The translations under genes and the position numbers were made by a program. From Ruminococcus sp. (GTDB lineage Bacteria > Bacillota > Clostridia > Oscillospirales > Acutalibacteraceae), in assembly GCA_017416065.1 (NCBI GenBank), contig JAFQDM010000017.1, positions 1 through 64,000 of the forward strand: 64,000 bases of DNA. Direction: 5' to 3'. Positions 10,201-18,078 of the stretch are shown here, one piece after another. The notes under the pieces were generated by a model. It made no database searches. It was not told the origin of the DNA and saw only the letters and a program-made list of their open reading frames with translations. How positions within the stretch are numbered: position 1 is the first letter of the stretch; every line of letters starts with the position of its first letter.

Positions 10201-12621
10201 GCTGGCGTTAGGATCCCATTTACAATTCGGTGTCCACTGACCGGGATGTGTGGTAGTCTCATCCTCCTGGGTGTTTGAGTATTCATAACTGAAGTTTGCC
10301 TCAACACAACCACCGATACGATTCTTATACACCTTATTCTCAGAGAACAAAGGATAGTTCTCTTCACCCAGTTTCTGTCCCCATATCTGCTCCTCACAAT
10401 TACTCTGAAGCAGATATGCAACCTCACCATTTGCAAACTGTTCGGCTGTTTTTGCCTCGGCAGAACCCTCTGAATCAGAGCCGTATATACCGCCTGAGCA
10501 AGTTGTGTCTAAGTAATAACAATTAGTAACCGTTCCTGTGAAATCCTCACCAAAATAGCCTACTATACCACCAACATTGGTGCCTGTGACTTCACCTGCA
10601 AAGTAACAGTTGTTTACTTTAACTTTAGCAAGAGAATGACCGACAATTCCGCCTGCATTAGGGGAACTCACTATACTTGTGCTATAACAGTTTTCGATTT
10701 TTCGGCCACCGGCATAGCAACCGACTATACCACCGGCAACAGCAGAAGAGCTGAAATAAGAGTTTACAACGCCAACACAAGCAATAGTGGCTTCAGAATA
10801 TCCAAATAAACCAACCAAATCATAATTCTCATTATTGCAATACAATCCTGAAATGGTTTTATTATTACCGAAAAAGACACCTCTAAATCTATTTCTGTTA
10901 CTTGTACCAATAGGAATCCATTCTCTTACATTTTTAGAATCAGCAGATATTTCACCTTCATTTACTACAATATTATCTGTAAGAATAACTCTTACACTAT
11001 TGAAGTTATTGTTATCGTTATTTACTTTATCAGCAAACCAGTAAAGCTGACCTGCGTTTGCAATTTCATAATAGCCGTCTGCGTTTAGTTTTGCGGGCTC
11101 GAAACCTCCGCATTCTGTACAGAAGCCGTTTTCAAGCTCGCCTGCGTGATTATTCTTGTCTATATCACCATACTCGGCACTGCAGATTTCACAAACAGCC
11201 CTGTTCTTACAGGTTGCCGTGCCACCCTGATGAGAACAAGGAGAAATGGTAGCTTCAACAGAAAAAACTTCTGTATCGTTATGGTTAGCATCTCCCACAA
11301 CCTTGTAATAAACTTTATATGTACCTTCTTCTTTTGCGGTGGGAATATCCTCGCTCCAGCTTTCGTTGTCAAGACTGTAGAGTAATGTTCCGTTTTCTGT
11401 AGAACCTGCTGTAACAAGCTGCTGGTTCCGTCCGTTATAATTAACTTCTTTTGCTGAAGGTGCTGTAAATTTGGCATCAGCAGGTACGATGTTGAAAGTT
11501 TTGCTAATGGTCAGATCCTGAGTTTTACTAACGATCTGGTTATTTACGAATTCTAAACCTACCAAAGCATTTTTATATGTAACGCTGCCCTTTACGCCAT
11601 CTCTGACATCAGTAGTGTTCTGGTCATATACAATTTCAAAATTCGGGAAACTGTAAAGCTCTGTGCACTCGAGCTTCAAAGGCTTGATAGGAGAGCCTGT
11701 ATATACATAGGATGTCTCATCTGAAACCAACTGTGCTTTAATTTCTGTACTGCACCTAAAACACGTTGATACAAAGCTGTCGGAGGTTGCGCTCCAAGTA
11801 AAAGCTGTATGTTGTGCCGGAGTGTCACTTAAAACACGACCACATGTTGTACAAGCATTATATTCACCGCAAGCAAGAGATTCATAGCTTTTGCCTGCAC
11901 AATTTGCCGTCTGTGTAGCGTTACAACCTGAATTACGGCATCTTCTTATGTGCTGGCTATCGCCGTACTGTGTCCATCCACCCCAGTTATGATTGTTAGG
12001 GTCTATAGGCAGGGTTATGGTTTTGTAAGAATTACATACGCCGTTTGTACATCTCGCTGTGGCTGTGCCTGTCGATGTACAGGTTGCTGCCTTATCCACA
12101 GTGTAATACATAGGATTATCGCTTGTAGCGTAATTATGAGATGAAAATGGTGTGTATGTAAATTCTGCACGCCAGGTATACTCGTCACGGCCCCAGTTCC
12201 AGTGGCCTCCGGAAATATCCATACGAGACTCTCCCGCCTGTTTACCGATTACAACAGCGTATCCGTTATCGGACCACTGACTTGTGCAAGGAAAGGGCGT
12301 AACAGAATAGATTGATGTAGTATAATACTTGTGATCAGGGTTCATACTGTATCGGTCATCAAAGGTTATAGATGCATAAAGTGTATCATTACTTATACCT
12401 AAGCTCAATCTCTCCGGGTCAAATAAACTTGCATTATACACATCAGTAGTGTTGCCATAGTATATTGTTCGTGTTATGTGGGGAATGTTAACAGTAAATC
12501 CCGAGGCTGAGGCAGTTGCCGCACTTGTAGAAACGTCTGACAAGGGCACCAAGGAAAGCACCATTAAGAGAGTGAGCAATAAACTTATTGCTCTTTTGCT
12601 AAAAGTTTTCTTAGTTGTCAC
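7234..12621 (-). CDS. Large GLUG-repeat surface protein
   Basis: A 1795-residue secreted protein. A signal peptide (about 1-35, positively charged then LLLTLLMVLSLVPL) leads into a beta-rich N-terminal region with Cys-pair motifs. The centre holds three large blocks. Each starts with a CTECGG or CSECGG segment and a unit of the form YEIANAGQLYWFA, then runs through GLUG-type repeats (VGGIVGYN, ITNCYNTG). Such repeats form beta-helical stalks on surface proteins of Firmicutes and Bacteroidetes. The last 200 residues form a globular C-terminal domain (about 1590-1795) without an obvious sortase signal or transmembrane anchor, so the mode of attachment is unknown. GTG start at 12621, with AAAGGAGGAG upstream. 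Adhesion or glycan-binding is the likely role, but no catalytic motif is visible. Confidence 0.85.
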   Translation of the reverse strand: MTTKKTFSKRAISLLLTLLMVLSLVPLSDVSTSAATASASGFTVNIPHITRTIYYGNTTDVYNASLFDPERLSLGISNDTLYASITFDDRYSMNPDHKYYTTSIYSVTPFPCTSQWSDNGYAVVIGKQAGESRMDISGGHWNWGRDEYTWRAEFTYTPFSSHNYATSDNPMYYTVDKAATCTSTGTATARCTNGVCNSYKTITLPIDPNNHNWGGWTQYGDSQHIRRCRNSGCNATQTANCAGKSYESLACGEYNACTTCGRVLSDTPAQHTAFTWSATSDSFVSTCFRCSTEIKAQLVSDETSYVYTGSPIKPLKLECTELYSFPNFEIVYDQNTTDVRDGVKGSVTYKNALVGLEFVNNQIVSKTQDLTISKTFNIVPADAKFTAPSAKEVNYNGRNQQLVTAGSTENGTLLYSLDNESWSEDIPTAKEEGTYKVYYKVVGDANHNDTEVFSVEATISPCSHQGGTATCKNRAVCEICSAEYGDIDKNNHAGELENGFCTECGGFEPAKLNADGYYEIANAGQLYWFADKVNNDNNNFNSVRVILTDNIVVNEGEISADSKNVREWIPIGTSNRNRFRGVFFGNNKTISGLYCNNENYDLVGLFGYSEATIACVGVVNSYFSSSAVAGGIVGCYAGGRKIENCYSTSIVSSPNAGGIVGHSLAKVKVNNCYFAGEVTGTNVGGIVGYFGEDFTGTVTNCYYLDTTCSGGIYGSDSEGSAEAKTAEQFANGEVAYLLQSNCEEQIWGQKLGEENYPLFSENKVYKNRIGGCVEANFSYEYSNTQEDETTTHPGQWTPNCKWDPNASGDCYVYIDLYCADCEEWVDSVSGDAELLFETTPINCQNPGSREWSFNFTILDREFTETYTQVLKSDVHTDIDENGFCSECGGYQPATLNDNGTPDDEWDDYYEISNAGQLYWFGEVAVANDNYSRAVLTDDIIVNEDLNAENLREWIPIGESSSMPYCGTFDGQGHSISGLYAKSELNYIGLFGAIGWGAEISNLGIKDSYFEGNYYVGGIAGYNDFSYIKNCYAENVEIVTVSSGAAVVGYNYGEVSNSYSTSDSFVGNNNYGTITNCYYLAGEEIHDEDGLTFKTAEQFNSGEVAYLLQSGVVGEEIWDDELGEYVQTEPEHIWGQKIGEDTYPVFGGDKVYQVENCIGELAYSNANENGKHNFVNGFCTVCGGYEPATLNEDGVYEIGNAGQLYWFAESVNSGNTSANAILTADIVVNEGVMTSESTDARAWTPIGNTDYMYTGTFDGNNKTVSGLYFNNAKAFCVGLFGRIGENGAVKNTGVINSYFKGLSAVGGVVGSNNGTITNCYNSGVVSSTFAIGGVVGVNEGTITSCYNTGIIEGNEFVGGVTGTNYSGTITNCYNTGEVSGSYEVGGVVGKISEGIISNCYNTGEVSGANDYIGGVAGANQTGTITNCYYLDTAYEGGIGMNDTTKAEDIVGSAEAKTAEQFKGGEVAYLLQGTQTEEIWGQKIGTDELPVLGGDKVYAVKDSQGNITGYTNTVQTDNLEGYTIGLGDKIAVNYYMSLTEETLNDANAKMVFTVPDTGSTYTVEIPVSEAVKSGDYYVFTCEVAAKEMTSVIKAKLITSESELQLDDYTVQEYAEVILSDTVKYAKEQELVKKMLNYGAQAQIYFNYNTDNLANDTELMTAEEKAAELFGFAGAPFTLEGEESGVTYYGTALSLKTELAFKHYFIIDEGVDAQSLEISCDYPATLKKNGNLYVLTISDIPAHMMGANSLKVSLGGITLDYTIYSYGALAQNAGKEELWAVVSALAHFANTASEYTYK
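8330..8765 (-). repeat. GLUG repeat run in DNA
   Basis: Five to six near-identical units of roughly 85-95 bp encode variants of the GLUG motif (GGVVG, TITNCYNTG). Nucleotide similarity between adjacent units is high enough to recognise by eye, consistent with recent internal duplication. A shorter run occurs at about 10490-10760. Confidence 0.7.
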
Positions 12622-12849
12622 TAAAACTCCTCCTTTAAGTTAAAATACATAAGATTTATATGTTAACAAGGGCTAAAAGATAAAGAGGATTAAACGCTTA
12701 AAAAGCCCTTGGAAATTCCGATTATGGGACACGCGATTCACGGCGACCGACAGCACAACAGCATCAGAAATGCTATGCATCTGCACCACCACCGTACACT
12801 AACCCATTTTCACACTTACAATTTTATACACATCCGCTTCCTATGTCAA
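12622..12849 (-). promoter_or_regulatory. Promoter and long, structured-looking 5' leader of the GLUG protein gene
   Basis: TTGACA (12844-12849) and TAAAAT (12821-12826) are 17 bp apart on the minus strand, a near-consensus sigma-A promoter. The start codon is about 200 nt downstream, unusually far. The leader contains a small perfect stem (AGCAT TTCTG ATGCT, about 12760-12775), a G-rich GGTGGTGGTG run and a longer-range AAGGGCT/AGCCCTT pairing (about 12671-12711). It matches no riboswitch class I know. The stretch to 13027 otherwise holds only the terminator of the next gene and about 110 bp with nothing recognisable. Confidence 0.55.
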
Positions 12850-12880
12850 TGTTTTAGATGAAAATCCCTGAACAAAATAC

Positions 12881-12916
12881 AAAAAGCCTCGGCAGCTTTT
12901 TCAAACCGCCAAGGCT
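12881..12916 (-). terminator. Rho-independent terminator of the Nif11-like peptide operon
   Basis: On the minus strand AGCCTTGGC (12908-12916) pairs over 9 bp, one of them G-U, with GCCGAGGCT (12885-12893), followed directly by TTTTTGTATTTT. It lies about 110 bp downstream of the last gene of the peptide/kinase operon. Confidence 0.8.
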
Positions 12917-13027
12917 AATTTATAGAGTATTTTAGATTACCCGCTGCATCCGGGAATCTTGAATAATCCTTCGGAGCAACGCCTTCCCTTTACCTGCAGA
13001 AATACGCTTTTACGCTAAGAAGTTCCT

Positions 13028-13357
13028 TCAGGCACTTTCAAGAATATCTGCCCAAGGCTGTGTACTCCAAAGGTGTTTTTCTGTATTCGTAATCCCCATA
13101 AATGCCTTATTCAGCACACACAAAACATTCACGGAGCCTCCAGTAGCCAACTCAAGATCAGCTTCGTCAAGCTCATCCGCACAAGAAAGCTTCATAGCGC
13201 GAACAAAGGCCTCTACCTCTTCCGTCGACATATGCAAGCCATTCTCTGAAAACAAAGACTGTATGCCCTTTTTATTTTTTATACGGGACAATTGCTGTGC
13301 AATCGCTTCGTTTTTGAGGAGTTCTCCCAGCTTCAAGATTCTTTCAGCTTCTGTCAT
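13028..13357 (-). CDS. Nif11-like double-glycine precursor peptide
   Basis: 109 residues. The first 74 look like a Nif11/NHLP leader: a charged helical region, then FSENGLHMSTEEVEAF, then an acidic DELDEADLELATGG ending in Gly-Gly at 73-74. The 35-residue remainder begins SVNVLCVLNKAFMG and has one Cys, a few Ser/Thr and two Trp. C39 peptidases of NHLM exporters cut after such Gly-Gly motifs, and that exporter is encoded 8 kb upstream on the same strand. No RiPP-modifying enzyme (LanM, cyclodehydratase, radical SAM) is in the window, so the mature peptide may be unmodified or modified by enzymes encoded elsewhere. It follows the TIR-FHA gene by 33 bp and is the last gene before the terminator. 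The Shine-Dalgarno site is weak (GGGTG). Confidence 0.75.
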   Translation of the reverse strand: MTEAERILKLGELLKNEAIAQQLSRIKNKKGIQSLFSENGLHMSTEEVEAFVRAMKLSCADELDEADLELATGGSVNVLCVLNKAFMGITNTEKHLWSTQPWADILESA

Positions 13358-13390
13358 AACTACACCCGTTTATCCCTTTCTGTCAAGGAT

Positions 13391-14482
13391 TTATTCTCTT
13401 GATATTTTATAAATAAATTTTTCATTATATACTCTGACAACATCCCCATCGCTGAGCTTGTAGCGCTTGTCAGGCTCCAACGCCTCTGAATTAAGAAACG
13501 TCTTATTAAGAGATTTATTGTCGGTCACGTAGCACACATCATCTGACAAATTGAGTATCGTGTGCGTACGGCTTACGGAGCGATTATCCCGGATCACATA
13601 ATCAGCCAGGCTCTCCGAGCGACCGATTACAAAGCGTGCCTTATCAATAACGATTTCCTCGCCTGTTTTCTCGCGCTTTAAAATGTGCGTTAACACAGCT
13701 TCTTTCTCAGGTTCTTTTGCTATAGCTTCTTCCTGCTTTGCATCCGACTCCTGCCCGTCGTCTGCAATGTCTTCGAAAGCCTCTTGAGGCTGTATCTCCT
13801 GTATTTCCTCACCGGAGATATCTTGATCCTCATCCTCCTTTAAGAACTCAGCCTCACAGTCACCTTGCTCAACTGGCTCGCAGGGAGCATCACTGCTTTC
13901 TGCAGGCTCCGGCTCACTCTGTTTTTCCTCTTCGTCACCGCTTACAAACCATTTATCGCTAAATGTTTTGCGTGCACCGCCTGAGGGAAGTGCCTCTAAA
14001 GCATATTCCTCGTAAGAGGACACACGGATATACTCGTTTCTTTCTCCTTTGCATTTTTTCAGTTCATCTGCCGTGTAAAGCTTAGCAAAAAACTCCTCTT
14101 CAGAATCCAGGGTGTATTTAAAAATTGACTGGGATGAAGAAAGCTGCATCTCCATACCCAAAGACATCTGCACCTGCTCCAAAACCACGGAAATAAAGAA
14201 TTTCTTTTTAAGCAAAGCAAAATTTATCTCTCGTCGGCAATTGTGAGAATTCAGAGAATTCTCTGAAATAAAAGCAAGGCAAATAGCTGAGCCGTTGAGA
14301 TGTCTGGCAATAATCTCCGGCCATTCAGAGCCGGGGTCAATCCCTTCGTCATACCACACTCTGTAGCCATCTCTTGCAAGCTGCTCCACAATAGGAAACA
14401 CCTTTGCTTTGTCCCGATGACAATAGCTGACAAATATGTAGCTTTCTTCGCCTTCATAGGGTTTAGCGGAACAACGCTTCAA
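13391..14482 (-). CDS. TIR-FHA fusion protein
   Basis: About 363 residues. The N-terminal TIR domain (about 5-130) shows YIFVSYCHRDK, the WYDEGIDPGSEW loop and SENSLNSHNCRREINFAL. The Glu in the last segment sits where TIR NADases carry their catalytic Glu. A very acidic linker follows (about 175-265), then a C-terminal FHA domain (about 270-363) with FVIGRSES, SRTH and NKTFLN, the phosphothreonine-binding signature. The protein could read phosphorylation by the kinase encoded two genes upstream. Whether the TIR part cuts NAD or only binds is unknown. The frame overlaps the STAS stop codon. I prefer a TTG start at 14482 because GGGGGTGA lies just before it. GTG at 14491 is an alternative. Confidence 0.85.
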   Translation of the reverse strand: MKRCSAKPYEGEESYIFVSYCHRDKAKVFPIVEQLARDGYRVWYDEGIDPGSEWPEIIARHLNGSAICLAFISENSLNSHNCRREINFALLKKKFFISVVLEQVQMSLGMEMQLSSSQSIFKYTLDSEEEFFAKLYTADELKKCKGERNEYIRVSSYEEYALEALPSGGARKTFSDKWFVSGDEEEKQSEPEPAESSDAPCEPVEQGDCEAEFLKEDEDQDISGEEIQEIQPQEAFEDIADDGQESDAKQEEAIAKEPEKEAVLTHILKREKTGEEIVIDKARFVIGRSESLADYVIRDNRSVSRTHTILNLSDDVCYVTDNKSLNKTFLNSEALEPDKRYKLSDGDVVRVYNEKFIYKISRE

Positions 14483-14496
14483 ACCATTCACCCCCG

Positions 14497-14862
14497 TCAC
14501 TCTTCTACGCAAAGAATATCCATAAATCCCGACTCTTCAAAGACCTCCTTGATCTTTGGAGAAAGCGCCGTGATTATTAGCGCAGCATTGTCGTTTTCGT
14601 CAATTATCTGCTGAACGTTTAGCAGCGCCCTCATAGCAATACTGGCAATATACTTAGTTTCGCTGAAATCAAGCCTCACGGTATCACAAACTGAAAAAGC
14701 CGCCATCAGCTCATCCTCAAACTCGTGAGAAACCTCGTTAATAAGCTCTCCATAGACCTTAATAACCATAGCTTCCCCATCCATTTTCTCGCTGAGAGAC
14801 ATCACAACCTTATCGTCCTTGACGATCTCAAGTGTACCCTCATTCATTCTTCTTGTGTTCAT
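14497..14862 (-). CDS. STAS-domain protein, anti-sigma-factor-antagonist type
   Basis: 121 residues matching the single-domain STAS fold of SpoIIAA/RsbV-like proteins. It has an N-terminal beta region, then VRLDFSETKYIASIAMRALL, where the Ser of the IAS segment sits at the phosphorylation site of the family. The C-terminus is IIEVFEESGF-like (KIKEVFEESGFMDIL). The family normally binds anti-sigma kinases in partner-switching modules. Here it lies in one operon with a PP2C phosphatase, a Ser/Thr kinase and an ECF sigma factor, but no SpoIIAB/RsbW-type kinase is present. I chose the ATG at 14862 because AAAGGTGG precedes it by 7 nt. Confidence 0.85.
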   Translation of the reverse strand: MNTRRMNEGTLEIVKDDKVVMSLSEKMDGEAMVIKVYGELINEVSHEFEDELMAAFSVCDTVRLDFSETKYIASIAMRALLNVQQIIDENDNAALIITALSPKIKEVFEESGFMDILCVEE

Positions 14863-14891
14863 ACGATCCACCTTTGGTATTTCGAAATATA

Positions 14892-17048
14892 TTATTCATT
14901 CTCAGTCAAGACATAACTGTCGTACATAGAGGCTGCAGATTCTGCGAATTCCACAACAATGTTTGAAACCGTATCGCTATCCTCTGACACATAAATATCT
15001 ATATGTATTCCTGAATTATAGTAATAATAATGATTCCATTCACAAACAAATTCCTCAGGAAGAATTGACTCAAGCTGCAATATATCCATACCTTTTTCAA
15101 CAACAATATCCTTGGTTATATAAAGCTTATCTACAATATCAAAGCTTTCAACCACACAGTTTTCGGGAACAGTCCGATAATCTGCATAGTTCCTTATTTC
15201 TATTATATCGTTGTTATTGCCTGCCTCATTGAGATGCCAAATTTCCGCCTTACTGCCTGCATCCACGGTATCCACCCAAACATTTACTTCCCAACCTTTA
15301 TCTAAAATGTAGCTAAACGGGAAGGGCATCTGATACAGATCTCCGTCAACATCAATCACCACTTTGCCGGCGAACAGGTCTGCATCTGCAATCTCCGGCT
15401 CGGAATAATAAGATAAGTACTCAGGAACTTCTGCATTTATATCGGTGATGCTTTCATAGTTTGTTGTATCCTCGGGAACTTCACCAATCATATCATCAGT
15501 ATCTTCTTCAGGCATAGCATTTATCCACTCTGTTTCTGCAACGTTGTCGTTCAGCCCGGGATCACCACTGTGGTTTGGAACGTTATTTTTTGGAATAAGG
15601 AAAATCACAAGCAACACCACAGCAACCAAACTTATTCCGCCTATAATGGCAAAAAGAGGCTTCTTTTGCATTTTGGGACGAGATTTCTCTGTGATCGCAC
15701 TCTCTGATTTTTGATTTTTGGCCTTTGATTTTTCGACTTCATCTGTTTTTTCTTTTCGACCTGATGTTTTTTTCTCAGTAACCTTTATACTTGCAGCTTC
15801 TGTTATTCTTCCGGCCTTTTCCTCTGCCGGCTTACTTTTCTCTGCAGATTGCTTTGGTTTTTCTGCTGCAGCCTCTGCCTTTGGCTCCTTCGGCTCAGGC
15901 TTTTGCGGCGCCTCCTGCACTGCTTCGGGCTCGCTCTCTTCCACCGCCTCGGGAGCAATTGTCAGAATATCTTCGCCGAGTACGGTTTCCAGGTTATCCT
16001 CCGGCACCTCTAAGCGAGTCTGAACCTCATCCTCCACAACCGTTTTGCCTGAGGCGGTGATGGTTTTGTCCTCCTCAGAAAGGACAGTCTCCACTCCCTG
16101 CATACCGTTAATAAGCTCCTCCACACTTTGGTAGCGGTCGCTCTGGTGTATGCTCATTCCTCGCATAATGGCATTTTCCAGGTCCTCAGCTATTTCAATG
16201 CCCAAGGCAGAAGGATACTTCACGTCGTCGCTGAAAACCCTCTGGGTTGCATCATCGGGGGTGATGCCCGTAATGCACTTGTACATAGTTGCACAAAGAG
16301 CATACACATCGGTCCAAGGTCCCTGCACGCCCTTGCTTCTGTACTGCTCCTCAGGAGCATAGCCCGGCTTGAGCATTACGGAAAGGCTTTTGTTCGCCTC
16401 TGCCGAAACACTTCTTGCCGCACCAAAATCCAACAGCTTTACGCTGTTTCCCATAACCATAATATTATCCGGGCTGATATCTCTGTGGATAAGCCCTTGC
16501 TTGTGAATCTTTTTAAGGGATGCCATAACCGGTGTCAGAAGTCTGACGGTTTCATCCGGAGTGAGGGTACCGTTTTCCTTTAAGAAGTTTTTCAGATCTA
16601 CGCCGTCCAGATATTCCATAACAATATAGGCGGTGTTGTTCTCCTCAAAAAAGTCTCTGACGTCTACCACACCCGGCTCACCTGAAAACTTTGCAAGGAT
16701 GCGTGCTTCCTTGAGAAATCTTTCTCTGCCTTTTTCAAAAAAGTCCTTGCGGGTCTTGGAAACGCTGTCATTAACACAGCAAGACACAGTATTATTTCTG
16801 TTAACGTAGCCGTTAGGATAGAACTCCTTAATGGCTACCTTAATATCAAGCATTGTATCCATACCAATGTATGTAATTCCAAATCCGCCCTCGCCCAATG
16901 CCATTCCAACCCGGAATTTATTGTTGAGCATTGTACCCGGCAAAAGATGATGTGCCGGTACTGCATCCGATTTGGCCTTTCCGCACTCAGGGCAGATCGC
17001 ACCTGATCCGCGGAGCTCAGACATACAATAATAACAATAATCTGTCAT
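14892..17048 (-). CDS. Membrane Ser/Thr protein kinase with N-terminal zinc ribbon
   Basis: 718 residues. A zinc ribbon (CYYC near residue 5, CPEC near 19) precedes a Hanks-type kinase domain (about 38-300). The domain has GEGGFGITY, the VAIKEFYP lysine, HRDISPDN, LLDFGAAR and APEEQ, so it looks catalytically complete. A long Glu/Lys/Pro-rich linker (about 335-465) leads to one transmembrane helix (about 468-490) and an extracytoplasmic C-terminal domain of about 225 residues that I do not recognise and which could be the sensor. The PP2C gene lies 21 bp upstream and the STAS gene 29 bp downstream. GCAGGAGGAAG precedes the ATG. It likely phosphorylates the FHA/TIR protein, the STAS protein or the exporters, but this is inference. 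Confidence 0.9.
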   Translation of the reverse strand: MTDYCYYCMSELRGSGAICPECGKAKSDAVPAHHLLPGTMLNNKFRVGMALGEGGFGITYIGMDTMLDIKVAIKEFYPNGYVNRNNTVSCCVNDSVSKTRKDFFEKGRERFLKEARILAKFSGEPGVVDVRDFFEENNTAYIVMEYLDGVDLKNFLKENGTLTPDETVRLLTPVMASLKKIHKQGLIHRDISPDNIMVMGNSVKLLDFGAARSVSAEANKSLSVMLKPGYAPEEQYRSKGVQGPWTDVYALCATMYKCITGITPDDATQRVFSDDVKYPSALGIEIAEDLENAIMRGMSIHQSDRYQSVEELINGMQGVETVLSEEDKTITASGKTVVEDEVQTRLEVPEDNLETVLGEDILTIAPEAVEESEPEAVQEAPQKPEPKEPKAEAAAEKPKQSAEKSKPAEEKAGRITEAASIKVTEKKTSGRKEKTDEVEKSKAKNQKSESAITEKSRPKMQKKPLFAIIGGISLVAVVLLVIFLIPKNNVPNHSGDPGLNDNVAETEWINAMPEEDTDDMIGEVPEDTTNYESITDINAEVPEYLSYYSEPEIADADLFAGKVVIDVDGDLYQMPFPFSYILDKGWEVNVWVDTVDAGSKAEIWHLNEAGNNNDIIEIRNYADYRTVPENCVVESFDIVDKLYITKDIVVEKGMDILQLESILPEEFVCEWNHYYYYNSGIHIDIYVSEDSDTVSNIVVEFAESAASMYDSYVLTENE

Positions 17049-17069
17049 ATTTCTTCCTCCTGCATTTAT

Positions 17070-17777
17070 TTATATCAGAACAGCAACTGCTGTATTATTG
17101 TCGCAATTATCAGGTGCCCTGCCAAGCTGTGCCCTACGCATTTTGTAAAGCCACCCGTCAGCAGAATCCGCACCGCTTTGCATCTGTATCATTTCCTCAT
17201 CAAGCACATATTCCCAAAAGCCGTCAGAGCACAAAAGCAAGGAATCAATGCTTTTATTATCAAGCTTGACCGTGTCCACCTTCAGCTTTTCTGAGGCTCC
17301 CAGGGCTCTGAGCAGAATGTTTCTGTCTGCATGGTTTCGGATCTCTGCCTCGCTTATCTCTCCCACAGAAACCGCAAGCTGAGAGGCGCTGTGGTCTTTT
17401 GTCCTGAAAACAGTGCTGAAATTGTTAAAAGCATATACCCTTGTATCTCCCACGTGAGCAATGGTCGTGCAGTCTTTTTCCACAAAAGCCGCCGCCACCG
17501 TGGTCTTCATCCGGCACGATGTTTCTTTGCCCTTGCTGAGCACCGCAAGGTTCGCAAGTCGTATCGCTTCCTCCAGGTTTTTCTCTTTGCTGTCAATCAT
17601 ATATTCTCTTATAGTTTCTACGGCAATTTTAGAGGCTTCCTCGCCGGCTTCGTGACCTCCGAGTCCGTCTGCAACCACAAACAGATACGCCTCGCCTATC
17701 TGCTTTGCAAGATAAAAATCCTCGTTGTTTGCTCTTCCTCCTGCATCAGAGTAAAAAGCAAAGCTTTTCTCTCTCAT
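17070..17777 (-). CDS. PP2C-family Ser/Thr protein phosphatase
   Basis: 235 residues with the metal-binding PP2C motifs in order: SDAGGRANNEDFY (about 9-21), VADGLGGHEAG (about 35-45), VGDTRVY (about 110) and CSDGFWEY (about 183). Length and motifs match the stand-alone PrpC/Stp phosphatases that reverse PknB-type kinases. It is encoded directly before the kinase, and the pair likely forms a reversible phosphorylation switch. GGTGGGAGGT precedes the ATG. It begins 18 bp after the stop codon of the small peptide-like ORF, so the genes are probably cotranscribed. Confidence 0.93.
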   Translation of the reverse strand: MREKSFAFYSDAGGRANNEDFYLAKQIGEAYLFVVADGLGGHEAGEEASKIAVETIREYMIDSKEKNLEEAIRLANLAVLSKGKETSCRMKTTVAAAFVEKDCTTIAHVGDTRVYAFNNFSTVFRTKDHSASQLAVSVGEISEAEIRNHADRNILLRALGASEKLKVDTVKLDNKSIDSLLLCSDGFWEYVLDEEMIQMQSGADSADGWLYKMRRAQLGRAPDNCDNNTAVAVLI

Positions 17778-17795
17778 ATAATACCTCCCACCGCA

Positions 17796-17975
17796 TCAAC
17801 GAAGCCTGCCGAATCGCTCCATAAACCTGGCATAGTCGTCGTGTCCTGCCGCCGAAACCATATCCAGCGCAAATTCATCCAGTTCATCCTCGGCATAGCG
17901 GTTTATTTCAGCCGACAGCTTATCCTCCGGCTCCAGCTCCTGAGTTTCGGCTATTTTTCTCAAAAACTTTTCCAT
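17796..17975 (-). CDS. Small acidic protein, possible third exported peptide precursor
   Basis: 59 residues from the ATG at 17975. Earlier in-frame codons give only low-complexity, basic sequence. It is acidic and helical, and contains DELDEFALDMVSAAG (30-44), which resembles the acidic end of double-glycine leaders with Ala-Gly instead of Gly-Gly. Cleavage there would release HDDYARFMERFGRLR (15 residues). It lies between the hydrophobic precursor gene and the PP2C gene, downstream of a strong hairpin. A possible promoter (TTTACA with TTTAAT, about 18 bp apart) lies just before it. It may be a peptide pheromone or bacteriocin, or simply a small regulatory protein. No Shine-Dalgarno better than GAGATG is seen. 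Confidence 0.55.
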   Translation of the reverse strand: MEKFLRKIAETQELEPEDKLSAEINRYAEDELDEFALDMVSAAGHDDYARFMERFGRLR

Positions 17976-18030
17976 TAACATCATCTCAACATAAATTGAT
18001 ATTAAAATTGATACTTTCTGTTTTTGTAAA

Positions 18031-18061
18031 GAAGGCTGTATTTGCCACAAATACAGCCTTC
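18031..18061 (-). terminator. Near-perfect stem-loop after the hydrophobic precursor gene
   Basis: A 14-bp perfect stem (18031-18044 with 18048-18061) with a 3-base loop lies 18 bp after the precursor stop codon. A short CTTTAC tail follows on the minus strand. It should terminate partly or protect the 3' end of an abundant precursor mRNA, lowering expression of the kinase genes downstream. Confidence 0.8.
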
Positions 18062-18078
18062 TCGACATAAAGATTAAA

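Noticed and set aside
13391..14482. TIR protein as a Thoeris or CBASS defence gene
   Set aside because: No ThsA-like effector, cyclase or other defence gene is near; the neighbours are kinase and peptide-export genes.
17331..17978. 215-codon plus-strand frame
   Set aside because: Opposite the PP2C gene, whose motifs and ribosome-binding site are clear.
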